DNA of 64,000 nucleotides from positions 62,001-126,000 of the forward strand of contig CAWAXG010000065.1 in the NCBI GenBank assembly GCA_963785755.1. Reading direction: 5' to 3'. The DNA is from JACCXG01 sp963785755. Lineage in GTDB: Bacteria > Acidobacteriota > Vicinamibacteria > Vicinamibacterales > 2-12-FULL-66-21. The notes beneath the pieces are model-generated. The model was not told the DNA's origin. It ran no database searches and worked only from the letters and a program-made list of their open reading frames with translations. Shown here in pieces: positions 19,906 to 29,970 of the stretch (position 1 is its first letter; every line of letters begins with the position of its first letter). The translations under genes and the position numbers were made by a program.

Positions 19906-20180
19906 AATCCCCTCAGAATTCTTGCGAGCTTCCACGAGACTCCTTGCGTATAGCCCTCGGGACGCCTGTTTCAGGTCGGATGACTACGATCATACGTCGG
20001 CTATCTCCCCGTCGCCGGTTATTCGCTGTTCCGGCCGGCCGCGCGACCGTCGCCCCCATCCACTCGGCTTCGGCCTCATTTGTCCGCTACTGGCTGCGGG
20101 AGCGCGGCGCCAGGCGCGCGGCGGAAGTGAAACAGGGTGTGGGAGAGCTGAATCGAAACGGGGTAGAGGACGGGGCTAAT

Positions 20181-20222
20181 TGACAGGGAGGAAGGGAGTC
20201 CTGTCCTCCCGGTGTGAAGAGA
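20181..20222. repeat. CCTCCC-family hairpin repeat
   Basis: GACAGGGAGGAAGGGAGTCC is followed by TGTCCTCCCGGTGTGAAGAGAAG; GGGAGGA pairs with TCCTCCC. The tail TGTGAAGAGAAG matches the tails at 34259 and 50296. It lies 40 bp beyond the 3' end of the receptor at 20263 and may act as its terminator. Confidence 0.5.
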
Positions 20223-20262
20223 AGGCCCGGAGCAGCCAACGGGCTGCTCCGGGCCTCGAACA

Positions 20263-23200
20263 TCAGAAGACGAATCGCACGCCGAGCTGCACCGTGCGCG
20301 GCGCGCGGGCGAGCCCACGGATGCGCATGAAGTTCGGGTCGGTGAAGCCGGTCACCGGATTCCCGAACTGCGCATGGTTCAGGACGTTCTGCGATTCGGC
20401 GCGAATCTCCAGCCGATAGTGGCCGAACGGGATCGTCCGGAACAGCGAGAAGTCGAGGTTCCAGTTGCCCGGACCGCGGAACGCGTTGCGGTCGCTGTTG
20501 CCCCACGCATTGCCCGGCTGGGAGAACGCCGACGGGTCGTACCACTGCTCGTCGGGTCCCGCCTCGCCGAAGCCTGGCTGCGGATCGCCGGTGACGTTGA
20601 TCGTCTGTGAGCCGCCCTGCTGTTGCAGCAGGCCGTTGTCGCCGCCGATGGTGAACGGCGTCCCCGACAGCCATGACGCGATGCCGTTGACCTGCCAGTC
20701 CTTGACGATCACCGCGAAGAGATTGCCGTTGTCGCGGGCGAACGGCAGCTCGTAGACGAATCCCATCTGCAGCATGTGCGGGCGGTCGAAGCCGGCCAGC
20801 GCGTAGTTCCGGTGGAACTGCGACGGCATCGGCCAGGTGAACCCTGCCGCCGTCGTCGTCGACTTCGTTCTTGGCTTTGCTCAGCGTGTAGGCGCCCTTG
20901 AGCAGCAGCCCGTTCTTGTAGGGACGGTTCACTGCGATCTGCAGTGAGTGGTAGCGGGTCTTGGCCGCCGCCGCGAAGAGGTTGATACTGGCGGTGCCCG
21001 CCTGTGCGAACAACTGACGATTGGCGTTGCCGCCCGATTCCGCGTAGTTCAGGTTTCTGTTGGCGTACTGGCCGTCGGTGCGCGTGCCAACGTAGCCGAT
21101 ACTGGTCGCGATATCCAGCGGCAGACGGCGCTCGACGAACACGTTCCACGACTGTGTGGCGCCCCTGACAATGTCCTCCGCGTTGGGCGACGTCATGTCG
21201 ACGCCGCGCGGGAGTGGAACGTTCCCGGTCGAGATGTCAGGATTCGGCGCGAAGGGGATCCCGCTGGACACATTGCCGTATGGGATGAATCCGTTCGGCC
21301 CGGCGTCACTGTGGGCGATCGTCAGCGGGAACCGTCCGCGCATCGGCCGCGACCATGGCAGCGGCGTGAACGTCCTGCCATAGCCGGCGCGGAACACCGT
21401 GTCATCGTTGAGTCGGTACGCGGCGCCGAAACGCGGCGCGAAGAGGGTCTTGCTCACGTCGATCCCCAGATCCTCCGGGTTGCCGCCGACACCGCCAAGC
21501 TTGACGATGTACGTGCTGAACGTCGAGCAGCTCGATGCCTCGGTTCTCGCGCGACATCAATGGGTAGTACTCGTAGCGGAGGCCAAGGTTCAGGGTCAGC
21601 TTCTCGTTGACCTGCCAGCGATCGGCCACGTAGAGGCCGTACTGGTTTTCGCGGCCGCTCAGTTCTTCGAACTGTTCGCTCTTGCCGAAGCTGCTCATCT
21701 CGCCGAGCAGGAACCCGGCGTAGCTGTTCCAGCCGCCGACGCCGGAATACCCTGGTGTTCCGGTCACTCCGCCACCGAACGTAAGCGCGCCTCGCGGGTT
21801 GCCGACCTCGGGCTGCCAGTGATTGAGCCTCAGCCGCACGAAGTCGAACCCGTGCGGACCTCGTGCCTGCCGGCCACTTTGGTCAGGTTGGTCGAGACGG
21901 TGTAGCTGCGCTCGTCGCGCCACACCGGTGTCCAGGTCGAGTCGTTGCCAAGCGTTCCAAGGCCAGTGCTGAACACGGGCATACCGCTATAGCGTTGTAG
22001 ATCGACCGAGCCTGGACCCCTGACGCCATCGGCATTCAAGCCGCGGATGCCGAACACGTCGGTGCCGTAATTCGTGCCGTAGTCAGGACCCTGCATGTTC
22101 TGCTGCATCACGTTCGCGCCAACGCTGCCGTCGAGGAGGAGCGTCGGGACTGAGCGTCCAGGTCTGGCCCACCGTATAGACGGTCGTCGTCGTGTCCCCG
22201 CCGCCGGCCGCGTCGAACGGCAGGTAGTACAAGTCGAAAACAGAGGCCTGCATCATCGAGAACTTGCCCCAGATCTGATGCGACGACGTGCGGTTCCAGT
22301 TGACCTTGACGTCGTAGTTGTCGCGATCGGCCTCGGGTTGGCGAGGGAGGTACAGGTTGTTCTGGAGCCCGTTGTTCGTGCCCGCATTGTTCGGCTCCGG
22401 GTACATCGCCTGGATTCTCCTCGAGATCTCGCTGATGCGATTGGCGGGAATCATGGCGTTCTCGAAGAACGTGCGGCCCGCGCCGGTGGACGTTCCCGTG
22501 GCCGGGTCGTAGATGCGGAAGGCTCGGGTTCAGCGCGAGCACCTCGCTGAAGTCGCCGTTCCGCATCCGCGCGGTGGGCACGGTGTAGGTGTTGAAAATG
22601 CCCTGGCGCTCCGCGTTCCTCTCCCACGATCCGAAGTAGAACAAGCGGTCGCGGCGGACCGGACCGCCCGCGGTTCCACCCATGATCGACGGTGCTGGAG
22701 TCGACCTTGCCGGATCGAAATAGCCGCGCCGCGCGTTGAGCTCGTCCTGCTGACGGAAGTAGAACGCCGAACCCTTGAAGGTGTTCGTGCCCGACTTGGT
22801 CATGACCGCCGTCGCCGCGCCGCCGGTCATGCCCTGCGCCGCGTCGAAGCTGTTGGTCGAGATGTTGACGTTCTCGATGGTCTCGACCGGCGCGATGTAG
22901 CCGGCGTGATGCGGCAGCCAGACGTTGATGCTCGCCGCGCCGTCGATCCGGGTGACGTTGTTGTTGCGGTTCGTACCGTTGATGTTGGTGGTCAAGCGCG
23001 CGGCCCGGGCGTGTCGGTCTGCGCGTTCTGGAACTGCGGCGGCGTCGCGCCGGGGACGAGGTTCATCAGGTACTGATAGTTGCGGTACTGGTTCAAGCGG
23101 CAGGTTGACGACGTCCTCCGGCCTGAGGTCGACGCTGACGTCGGCCTTGTCCGTCTTCAACAGGACCGCTTCCGTCGTCACGGTCACCGACTCGGTCAAG

Positions 23201-23583
23201 ACGCCGAGCTCCAGCTTGCCGTTGATGCGGACGATGCCGCCGGCCGTGACCGGGACTCCGGTCTGGACGAACTCCTTGAAGCCCTGGAGCGACGCCCGCA
23301 GCGTGTAGGTCCCGCCGGTGATATTTCGAATCGTGTAGACGCCCGTCTCGTCGGTCACGCCGGACAGCTCGAGGCCCGTATCCTCGTTCTTGATGGTCAC
23401 CGTCGCGCCGGGCACGCCAGCGCCGGACGTATCGGCGATGGTCCCGGTCAAGGTTCCGTAGATCGCTTGTGCGGCAGTCGCGGCAGGCAGCAGGAACAGT
23501 GCGCCGGCCAATGCGACAGCCATCCACGACTGAAGGATCAGCAACCGACAACGTTCACTCACGCGGATGTGGGGCTCGCTCAC
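20263..23583 (-). pseudogene. Oar-like TonB-dependent receptor, multiple frameshifts
   Basis: GGAGG lies only next to the ATG at 23589 but 6 bases before the in-frame GTG at 23583, so GTG is the likely start. A signal region follows (RLLILQSWMAVALAGALFLL), then an Ig fold (DTSGAGVPGATVTIKNEDTG, GTYTLRASLQGFKE), the plug (RIDGAASINVWLPHHAGY, TAVMTKSGTNTFKGSAFYF) and the barrel (GGPVRRDRLFYFGSWERNAE, RISEISRRIQAMYPEPNNAG). It ends RTVQLGVRFVF at 20263. At least seven one-base frame changes occur, near 23090, 22990, 22520, 22140, 21870, 21540 and 20840. Sequence between breaks is conserved, so error and true decay are both possible. A strong -35 lies upstream at 23708-23713. Confidence 0.75.
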
Positions 23584-23684
23584 AGACATCCTCCTTCTAG
23601 AGGTGCGTCGCAGATGAGGTTTTCCCGCTGATCGGGGGATCCCGCCAAGGAGGGGATAACCAGCTGGCGGTACCCGGTCAGCAC

Positions 23685-23713
23685 CTTTAATCATGGTGGG
23701 ACGTAGGTGTCAA
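23685..23713 (-). promoter_or_regulatory. Candidate sigma-70 promoter for the receptor at 23583
   Basis: On the minus strand a perfect TTGACA (23713-23708) is followed, after 17 bases, by TTAAAG (23690-23685). The -10 is poor, so this is a moderate candidate about 100 bases before the start codon. Confidence 0.35.
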
Positions 23714-23765
23714 GAACGTTCAGTTTTTGCAGCAATCGTAGCCGGCCGGACTGGAGTGGATCGTC

Positions 23766-23771
23766 TATAAT
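23766..23771 (+). promoter_or_regulatory. Perfect -10 box (TATAAT) for the dioxygenase gene
   Basis: TATAAT lies 40 bases before the ATG at 23811. No good -35 is seen 16-18 bases upstream (GGCCGGA region), so an activator or extended contact may be needed. Confidence 0.4.
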
Positions 23772-23810
23772 CCTGGCGACTCAACTATTTCTGGACCAGG
23801 GGGTCAGCGC

Positions 23811-24536
23811 ATGAGCGTCCGCGACCTGAATCGCCGTCACTTCCTGCACGGGCTGACTGCCGCCGGCATCGCGGCGTACGCCACGCCGGGGCTTTTCGCG
23901 CAGCAGCTCGTCGACACGGCGACCACGACCGAAGGGCCGTTCTATCCGGACAAGCTCCCGCTCGACACCGACAACGACCTCCTCATCATCAATGACGGCG
24001 TCACTCCGGCCGTCGGCGAGATCACGCACCTGACCGGCCGCGTGCTGACGAAATCGGGTCAACCGGTGCGCAACGCCTTCGTGGAGATCTGGCAGGTCGA
24101 TCGGACCGGCTCGTACGTGCACACGGGCGGCCGCCAGCCAACCGGTTTCGACAGCAACTTTCAGGGATACGGACGCTTCCTGAGCGACGCGAAGGGCCAG
24201 TACTACTTCCGCACGATCAAGCCGATCGATTACACGCTCATCGGCATCTTCCGCACCGCGCACATTCATGTCGCCGTCAGCCAGAACGGCCGCCGCGTGT
24301 TCACGTCTCAGCTGCTTGTCAACGGCCATCCCGCGAACGCCCGCGACAGCGTCATCCGCAGCCTCGACCCGGGCAAGCTCAAGACGCTGCTCGTGGACTT
24401 CACGCCGCTGCCCGGCTCGAAGCTGGGGGAGCTGTCAGCGAACTTCGATGTCGTGCTGGGGGCCACCGCCAACGAGCTCGAGATGGGTCCGCTGCGCGGC
24501 GTCGCGCCGTCGGCTCGTCAGCGCAAGAGCGGCTGA
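23811..24536 (+). CDS. Intradiol ring-cleavage dioxygenase-like protein, Tat-exported
   Basis: The 241-residue protein starts with a Tat-type leader (NRRHFLHGLTAAGIAAYATP). Protocatechuate/catechol-dioxygenase-like strands follow: TTEGPFYPDKLPLD, LTGRVLTKSGQPVRNAFVEI, GQYYFRTIKPIDYTLIG and RTAHIHVAV. By comparison with protocatechuate 3,4-dioxygenase the non-haem Fe(III) ligands would be Tyr102 (GSYVH), Tyr141 and His151/His153 (HIH). Family members open catechol rings; exported versions in soil bacteria may act on lignin- or humic-derived aromatics, but the substrate is unknown. AGGGGG precedes the start by 8 bases. No pathway genes adjoin it, so it appears to act alone. Confidence 0.8.
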   Translation: MSVRDLNRRHFLHGLTAAGIAAYATPGLFAQQLVDTATTTEGPFYPDKLPLDTDNDLLIINDGVTPAVGEITHLTGRVLTKSGQPVRNAFVEIWQVDRTGSYVHTGGRQPTGFDSNFQGYGRFLSDAKGQYYFRTIKPIDYTLIGIFRTAHIHVAVSQNGRRVFTSQLLVNGHPANARDSVIRSLDPGKLKTLLVDFTPLPGSKLGELSANFDVVLGATANELEMGPLRGVAPSARQRKSG

Positions 24537-24598
24537 CGAAGCTATCACGGACCTCGCGACAGAGCTGGATGCCGGCGGTGCGTGCGGTCGCGCCGTGA

Positions 24599-25073
24599 TC
24601 AGCTCGAACCATCCCGGCCGCTGTTCAGCAGGTGGTCTACCGTGGAGTTGGCCTCGTCTTCGAGCCGCGCGCGCAGGTCGTCGAAGCGCTTGTTGAGGTC
24701 GCGTCTCAGCGCCAGCGCATTGAGGATGAACGAACGCGTGAGCGCGATGACGAGGATGGCGAGGAGGAGTGGCAAGGATCCCGCAGCATCTCGAACTCCG
24801 GGTACAGGACCTGGTTCACCTGCCCGAGCGGCTCGGGGTCTCACCAGTCATCGACCGAAACTCTTCTGCCACGAACACGATCGCCTCGGATGACTCACGC
24901 CCGTCGACCAACGTCGTCCACAGGTCCAGGAGCGCGGCGGCATCGCCGGCGCCATGTCCGGATGCCACCACGTAGATGGGCTCGCGGGGGCCGTCGAACA
25001 GGGTGACGTGAGTCATGCTCACGCCGGGAAGAAACGGGCGATCCCACTGCAGCGCAAATCGAGCGTCCGTCAT
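24599..25073 (-). pseudogene. Small membrane-anchored protein of unknown function, probable frameshift
   Basis: Two overlapping minus-strand frames look like halves of one gene. The upstream half (from 25073) reads ALQWDRPFLPGVSMTHVTLF, PIYVVASGHGAGDAAALLDL and SEAIVFVAEEFRSM. The downstream half (to 24599) reads AAGSLPLLLAILVIALTRSF, a membrane helix, then a charged coiled-coil tail LRRDLNKRFDDLRARLEDEA. Joining them needs a one-base change near 24830. I do not recognise a family. The two halves could also be separate small genes, or chance frames. Confidence 0.35.
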
Positions 25074-25232
25074 TCAAGGCCTGCGAGATGCTCGACCGAT
25101 CTTCTCATAGCCGGCTTTTCTGCCGGGGCATCCTGATGCGTTGCGCTCGGGCCACCACCACAACAACAATCCGGTATCCATGCGCATCCCACCGATCGAT
25201 TACGAGGGTTCGTGGCGGCACGGTTCCGACGA

Positions 25233-25264
25233 TATTCAAGGGTTCAGGCGTTCAAGGGTTCAGA
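25233..25264 (-). repeat. 8-bp TGAACCC array (4 units)
   Basis: Read on the minus strand: CTGAACCC, TTGAACGC, CTGAACCC, TTGAATA. It lies 65-96 bp downstream of the 3' end of the permease gene at 25329 and in that gene's sense. The 160 bp beyond it hold no gene. Confidence 0.75.
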
Positions 25265-25328
25265 GAGCTGGACGCTCTGCTGGCAGAGGCGAAGAGCGCC
25301 GCGGGCCGCCAGTGATGCCGGCGGCTGC

Positions 25329-27776
25329 TCACTCTTCTCGCAGCGCCACGAGTGGATCGGTACGGGCCGCGCTTCGGGCCGGCAGGTAGGCCGCCGTCGT
25401 CGTGACCAGCGTCACCGCCGCCAGGGCGATGCCGATGCTGGCGGGATCGTGCGGGCTGAGCCCGAACAGCATCGACGACACGTAACGTATGACGACGATC
25501 GCGAGTGGGATCCCGATCGCGACGCCCAGGGCGACCAGCGTCAACGACTCTTTCAAGAACAGCCGTTCGATCGTCCCGGGTTGGGCGCCGACGGCAATCC
25601 TGACCCCGATCTCCCGCCGCCGCCGTGCGACGCTGAAGGCGAGCACGCCGTACAGCCCCACGGCGGCAATCAGCAAGGCGAGCGCGCCAAACCAGGTGGA
25701 CACCCGCGTGACGAGCCGCTCGATGACGAGCGTGCGATTGACGATCTCGCGAAACGGCACGACATTGCTGAGCGTGATTCCCTTGTCGATGGATTGAGCC
25801 AGGCGAAACATCTCCCGTGCCACTGGCTCCGCGTCTCCCGACGTCCGGACGGCCAGGCGAACGACAGGCGTCCCTCCCATCTGACGGTACGGGCGGTAGT
25901 ACATCGCTGGCGAATCGTCCCGGAGGTTGATCCACTTCGAGTCCTTCACGACGCCCACGATCTCCATCAGCTCGCCGGAGCGGGAGCCGCCTTCCCTGAA
26001 GAACCGGACGCCGATCGGATCCGCGCCTGGCAGGAACCGGTGCGCGAACGTCTCGTTGACAATGGCGACCAGGGGAGCGCGCTCGTCATCAGAGCCGTGG
26101 AAATCGCGGCCGGCTGTCAGTGGCGTCCCCATCGCGCTGAGAAATCCGGGCGAGATGCGCTGTTCGATGCTTTCGGCCATCTCTGGCTTGTCACGGCCCG
26201 GAAATCCGATCCGGTACTCAAATGCCCCTCCCGAGAGCTGTCCCATGTGACTGAAGGCCGCGCTCTCGACCGCCGGCAACCCTGCGGTCCGCGCGCGAAG
26301 CTCCTCGATCAGCTGGTCACGGCGCACCTCCGGATACTCGCGCGGGAAGCCGACGTCGGCGACGAGAAGACGATCCTCGCGATAACCCGCGTCCTGGCCG
26401 CGCAGGTTCTGCAGCGTGCGGAGGAACACGCCAGCGACGACCAGTAGCGCGGTGCACATCACGATCTGGCCAACGAGCAGGGAACGGCTCAGCGGGCTTC
26501 GGCTTCGCTGACCCGATCCGGCGCCCGCCTTCAATCGGGCGGCGGAGACCGTCGCGGTGATCCGAACCGCGGGTCCCACGCCAAACAGGAGGCACGTGGC
26601 CACCGACAGGAGCGCCACGAATCCAAGCGATCGTCCATCCAACGCGAATCGAAGATTCGGGACCGCCAGCGCCTGTTCCGGCGGAAGAAACGCCAGGAGG
26701 GCTGCACTGATCCAGTACGCGACGCCGAGGCCGAGCGCGGCCCCAGCGGTTGAAAGCAGCAGGCTCTCGGTGATCAGCTGACGGAGGATGCGGCCCCGCG
26801 ACGCGCCGATCGCCGCGCGGACGGCTATCTCCCGTTCACGCGACATGGTCGATGCCAGCATCAGATTCGCGAGGTTGGCGCACGCGATCAGCAGAACCAG
26901 CGTGACGACGCCCCCGACCAGGAGCAAGGGTTGGTACAAACGCCGCCGCAGCGTCGAGTATCCGATGTCTCCGGGCTGAAACTGGACGGCGCGGCCGAGG
27001 ATAGCCGTGGTTTCCCTCTCGGCCTGCGCGGGTGTGACGCCGGGCCTGAGACGTCCCATCACACGCATCCACCGGCCTTGGGTGCGATCATCCGAATTAG
27101 CGGGGACGATCTGATCGATCGCGACCCAGATATCGACGGGCACGTCGATCTCCGTCCCGCGGAAGCCCGCAGGCGCAATGCCCGCGATCGTGAACTCGCG
27201 AGGACCCCGGCGGAAGCGGCTGCCGAGGGCGGACAGGTCGGCGTTGTACTGGCGCCGCCAATACTCCTCGCTCAAGACCGCAATGGGCTCTCCCGCAGCG
27301 CCAGGCTCCGGTTGATGGAACACACGTCCTCTGAAGGGACGTACCCCGAGCACGTCGAAGTAGTTGTCGGACACCAGCTGCACGAATGCGTTGCGCCGCT
27401 CGCCGCCCACTTCGATCTCGGCCGGCCGTCCGACCTGAATCGAGCTGGCAATCACCCCCGGGAGCGTCTTGCTTCCGCCCTGCTGCAGCGTATCGTGCGT
27501 CGCCAGCGTGAATGCCTCCGCCATCGTGCCATCGGCACGCCGTTCGGCCAGGCGGACGAGTTCGCCCGGCCGTTCGACGGGGAGGTCTCTCATGAGCAAC
27601 GCATCCATGAGGCTGAAGACCGCGGTCGTGCCGCCGATGCCCAGCATCAACGTCAGGATCGCGGTGGCGGACAACATGGGCCGGCGGCGCAGCAGCCGTC
27701 CGGCATAGCGCACGTCCTGGCCGATGCGTTCGAGGAACGTCCAGACCCTGGGCTGCGGCTGATCTCTTTGCGGCAT
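25329..27776 (-). CDS. Orphan MacB/FtsX-type permease (ADOP), intact
   Basis: About 815 residues. After a short cytoplasmic leader (VRYAGRLLRRRPMLSATAIL) the protein has TM1, then a MacB-type periplasmic core domain (LVSDNYFDVLGVRPFRGRVF). An FtsX four-helix domain follows ([40 protein letters not shown]), then a second periplasmic domain (IVNETFAHRFLPGADPIGVR) and a second FtsX domain (GVLAFSVARRRREIGVRIAV), ending ALREE. The duplicated FtsX/MacB_PCD layout without an adjacent ATPase is that of acidobacterial duplicated orphan permeases. Their transported molecule is unknown. ATG 27776 is chosen over the GTG at 27785; neither has a strong ribosome site. No PadR gene precedes it, and the 250 bp up to 28027 are empty. 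Confidence 0.88.
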   Translation of the reverse strand: MPQRDQPQPRVWTFLERIGQDVRYAGRLLRRRPMLSATAILTLMLGIGGTTAVFSLMDALLMRDLPVERPGELVRLAERRADGTMAEAFTLATHDTLQQGGSKTLPGVIASSIQVGRPAEIEVGGERRNAFVQLVSDNYFDVLGVRPFRGRVFHQPEPGAAGEPIAVLSEEYWRRQYNADLSALGSRFRRGPREFTIAGIAPAGFRGTEIDVPVDIWVAIDQIVPANSDDRTQGRWMRVMGRLRPGVTPAQAERETTAILGRAVQFQPGDIGYSTLRRRLYQPLLLVGGVVTLVLLIACANLANLMLASTMSREREIAVRAAIGASRGRILRQLITESLLLSTAGAALGLGVAYWISAALLAFLPPEQALAVPNLRFALDGRSLGFVALLSVATCLLFGVGPAVRITATVSAARLKAGAGSGQRSRSPLSRSLLVGQIVMCTALLVVAGVFLRTLQNLRGQDAGYREDRLLVADVGFPREYPEVRRDQLIEELRARTAGLPAVESAAFSHMGQLSGGAFEYRIGFPGRDKPEMAESIEQRISPGFLSAMGTPLTAGRDFHGSDDERAPLVAIVNETFAHRFLPGADPIGVRFFREGGSRSGELMEIVGVVKDSKWINLRDDSPAMYYRPYRQMGGTPVVRLAVRTSGDAEPVAREMFRLAQSIDKGITLSNVVPFREIVNRTLVIERLVTRVSTWFGALALLIAAVGLYGVLAFSVARRRREIGVRIAVGAQPGTIERLFLKESLTLVALGVAIGIPLAIVVIRYVSSMLFGLSPHDPASIGIALAAVTLVTTTAAYLPARSAARTDPLVALREE

Positions 27777-28027
27777 AGAAGGCACTTTACACGTGATTCT
27801 CGCGCGTTCGATCGATGGCCTCTTGTGGCCATTCCATAGACGTTCCAGGTCAGCTGAGGGTTGGAAGTCTGCGCAATAAAGCCGTCACTCATCTCGCCGG
27901 GCGCATCGCTCATTCCGGCACGCCGCCGCCTGTCAATTAGCGCTCGCCGCCGCAGGGCGTTCGAGTCACGATTGGCCCTGGGAGCCAGAGTGCGCCGCCA
28001 GGCGAACGGCTGAGCAGGGAGACCGCA

Positions 28028-29383
28028 ATGCGTACGCGCACAGCGATCGGCGCATCACTCGTCATCGCGCTCGCCGGCGTCGCGATCGCTCGTCAGGCAC
28101 TTCAGACGCCGACCGTGCGGCCGCTCGACGAGAAAGCGCTGCGCGAATACGCCGGCGTGTATCAGTGGGGGCCGGACGCGTTCGTGTATCTCCAGATGTG
28201 GGGAGAATTCCCGAAACACCAGCTCGGCGCGTTCGATGAGTCCGGAGAGCTTCGCGCGTTGTACCCGACGGATCGCGACGCCTTCTTCACTGGCCCCGGC
28301 ATTGCGGTCCCAGGCCCGATCGAATCCCGGGTCGAGTTTCAGCGCGATGGCAGCGGGAAGATCGCGACGCTGACCTGGACGCGCGAGGGGGCGCCGCGAA
28401 TCGCGCGGCGCGTCGACATCGAGCAACAGGAAGACGTCCGGTTCCCGGGTGGCGGGGTTCAGCTCGCAGGCACGCTGATCGCGCCGAACACCGGCGGCAA
28501 ACATCCCGCGATCGTTCTGGTGCATGGTTCGGGACCGCAGAACCGCGAGTCGATCCTTCCGTTTGCCCGCTTCTTGATCCGCCACGGCATGGCGGTCCTC
28601 GGCTACGACAAGCGCGGTGTTGGCGGCTCGACGGGTGACTGGAACACCGCCTCGTTCGACGATCTGGCTGGCGACGTCGTCGCCGCCGTCGAGTACCTGA
28701 AGACACGGCCTGATATCGACAGCAGGCAGATCGGCCTGCTCGGCGTGAGCCAGGCAGGGTGGATCATGCCCCTGGCCGCGGTCCGTGCAACGGACATCGC
28801 CTTTCTCATCAGCGTGTCCGGCGCCGGCATCCCCGGCGCCGAGACCACGATCGATCAGGCGCGAAACGAGATGACGGCCAGCGGCATGCGGCCGCAGGCG
28901 GTCGAGCAGATCATCGAGCTGATGAAACTGCAATACGCATTCGTCCGGACCGGGCAGGGCTGGGACGAGTACATGGCCGCTCGCGAAAAAATCGCGGCTC
29001 GCCTGGGGGGAAAGCCGCCCGAGACATTTCCGGGAACGCCGGATCATCCCTGGCTGCAGTTCATTCGACGGTTGCTGTTCTACGATCCGGCGCCGACACT
29101 GCGTCGGCTGAGGACGCCGGTGCTCGCGCTGTTCGGCGAGCTCGATAACAACATCCTGGCGGAAAAAAACCGGGCCGCCTGGGAAGCAGCCCTGAAAGCC
29201 GGCGGACACCCGGATTACACGCTGCAGATTCTTCCGAAGGCCAATCACTACCAGATCGAAGCCATGCTTGGCAGCAACGCCGAGATGCCATCACTGCAGC
29301 GATTCGTGCCGGCCTACTCGACAACCCTCCGAGAGTGGCTCGCGAAACGGATCCGGAGAACTCTTGAACCCCTGAACCCTTGA
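28028..29383 (+). CDS. Exported alpha/beta hydrolase (S9/dienelactone-hydrolase-like)
   Basis: The 451-residue protein has a signal peptide (MRTRTAIGASLVIALAGVAI), an N-terminal beta domain (YAGVYQWGPDAFVYLQMWGE) and an alpha/beta hydrolase domain from about residue 140. The oxyanion-turn strand is AIVLVHGSGPQNRES, the nucleophile elbow is LLGVSQAGW with Ser241, the acid lies in LFGELDNN and the histidine in PKANHYQIE. AGGGAGA precedes the ATG. A periplasmic esterase or peptidase is likely, with unknown substrate. The last codons (LEPLNP and the stop) lie inside the 8-bp repeat array that starts at 29363, so the C-terminus is partly repeat-encoded. Confidence 0.82.
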   Translation: MRTRTAIGASLVIALAGVAIARQALQTPTVRPLDEKALREYAGVYQWGPDAFVYLQMWGEFPKHQLGAFDESGELRALYPTDRDAFFTGPGIAVPGPIESRVEFQRDGSGKIATLTWTREGAPRIARRVDIEQQEDVRFPGGGVQLAGTLIAPNTGGKHPAIVLVHGSGPQNRESILPFARFLIRHGMAVLGYDKRGVGGSTGDWNTASFDDLAGDVVAAVEYLKTRPDIDSRQIGLLGVSQAGWIMPLAAVRATDIAFLISVSGAGIPGAETTIDQARNEMTASGMRPQAVEQIIELMKLQYAFVRTGQGWDEYMAAREKIAARLGGKPPETFPGTPDHPWLQFIRRLLFYDPAPTLRRLRTPVLALFGELDNNILAEKNRAAWEAALKAGGHPDYTLQILPKANHYQIEAMLGSNAEMPSLQRFVPAYSTTLREWLAKRIRRTLEPLNP

Positions 29384-29406
29384 ACCCTTAAACCTCTGAA
29401 CCCTAA
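29363..29406 (+). repeat. 8-bp TGAACCC array (5 units)
   Basis: Units read CTTGAACC, CCTGAACC, CTTGAACC, CTTAAACC, TCTGAACC and a partial unit. The array overlaps the 3' end of the hydrolase gene and contains its stop codon at 29381-29383. The array then separates it from the convergent GNAT gene. Confidence 0.85.
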
Positions 29407-29949
29407 CTATCGCCGCCCTTCCCACTCTTGTCGCGATTGGCCCCAGATGTCCACGCGATCGTGTTCGAACGGAGCCGGCAGTTTGCCGGGACCCAGATTT
29501 CGTGAGCCGAGCTTCTGGGCGACGCGTTGCGAGGCGAGGTTCTCCGGCGCGATCGAGTGGATGATGTTCGGCCAGCCGAGGGTGTCGAACGCCCAGTCCG
29601 TCGCGGCGGTGGCGCCTTCGCCGGCGTAGCCTCGTCCCCAGCGATCGCGCACGATCGCCCACCCGATCTCGGGACCCGGCCATCCTTCCGGCTGCCATGG
29701 ACCGAGGCGGCCGACCCATCGTCCGCTCTCTTTCTCGATCACCGAGAACATCGCAAAGCCCTGCGTGTGCCAGGCGCCAATCATCGTCATGAGCTGCCGC
29801 CAGCAGATGGGGCGAGGCATCACGCCGCCGATGAACCGGGCGGACGGTTCGTCGAGCATCATCTCGGTCCAGGCGTCGAGATCGTCCGCGTGCGGCGGGC
29901 GCAAGATGAGGCGCGGCGTTTCGAGCCGCAGATCGTCGAATGCTGCCAT
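29407..29949 (-). CDS. GNAT acetyltransferase, RimJ/RimL type
   Basis: The 180-residue protein begins with the classic ETPRLILRPPHADDLDAW strand-helix of the Acetyltransf_3 family. It continues with FSVIEKESGRWVGRLGPWQP and EIGWAIVRDRWGRGYAGEGA, the acetyl-CoA pyrophosphate loop in R/Q-x-x-G-x-G/A form (RWGRGYAGE), and the terminal RVAQKLGSRNLG. It transfers acetyl to an amine; substrates of this subgroup include ribosomal protein N-termini and small molecules and cannot be assigned here. It is cytoplasmic and complete, with its 3' end abutting the TGAACCC array. Confidence 0.85.
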   Translation of the reverse strand: MAAFDDLRLETPRLILRPPHADDLDAWTEMMLDEPSARFIGGVMPRPICWRQLMTMIGAWHTQGFAMFSVIEKESGRWVGRLGPWQPEGWPGPEIGWAIVRDRWGRGYAGEGATAATDWAFDTLGWPNIIHSIAPENLASQRVAQKLGSRNLGPGKLPAPFEHDRVDIWGQSRQEWEGRR

Positions 29950-29970
29950 GTGCTGCTGCTGACCCCGGGC

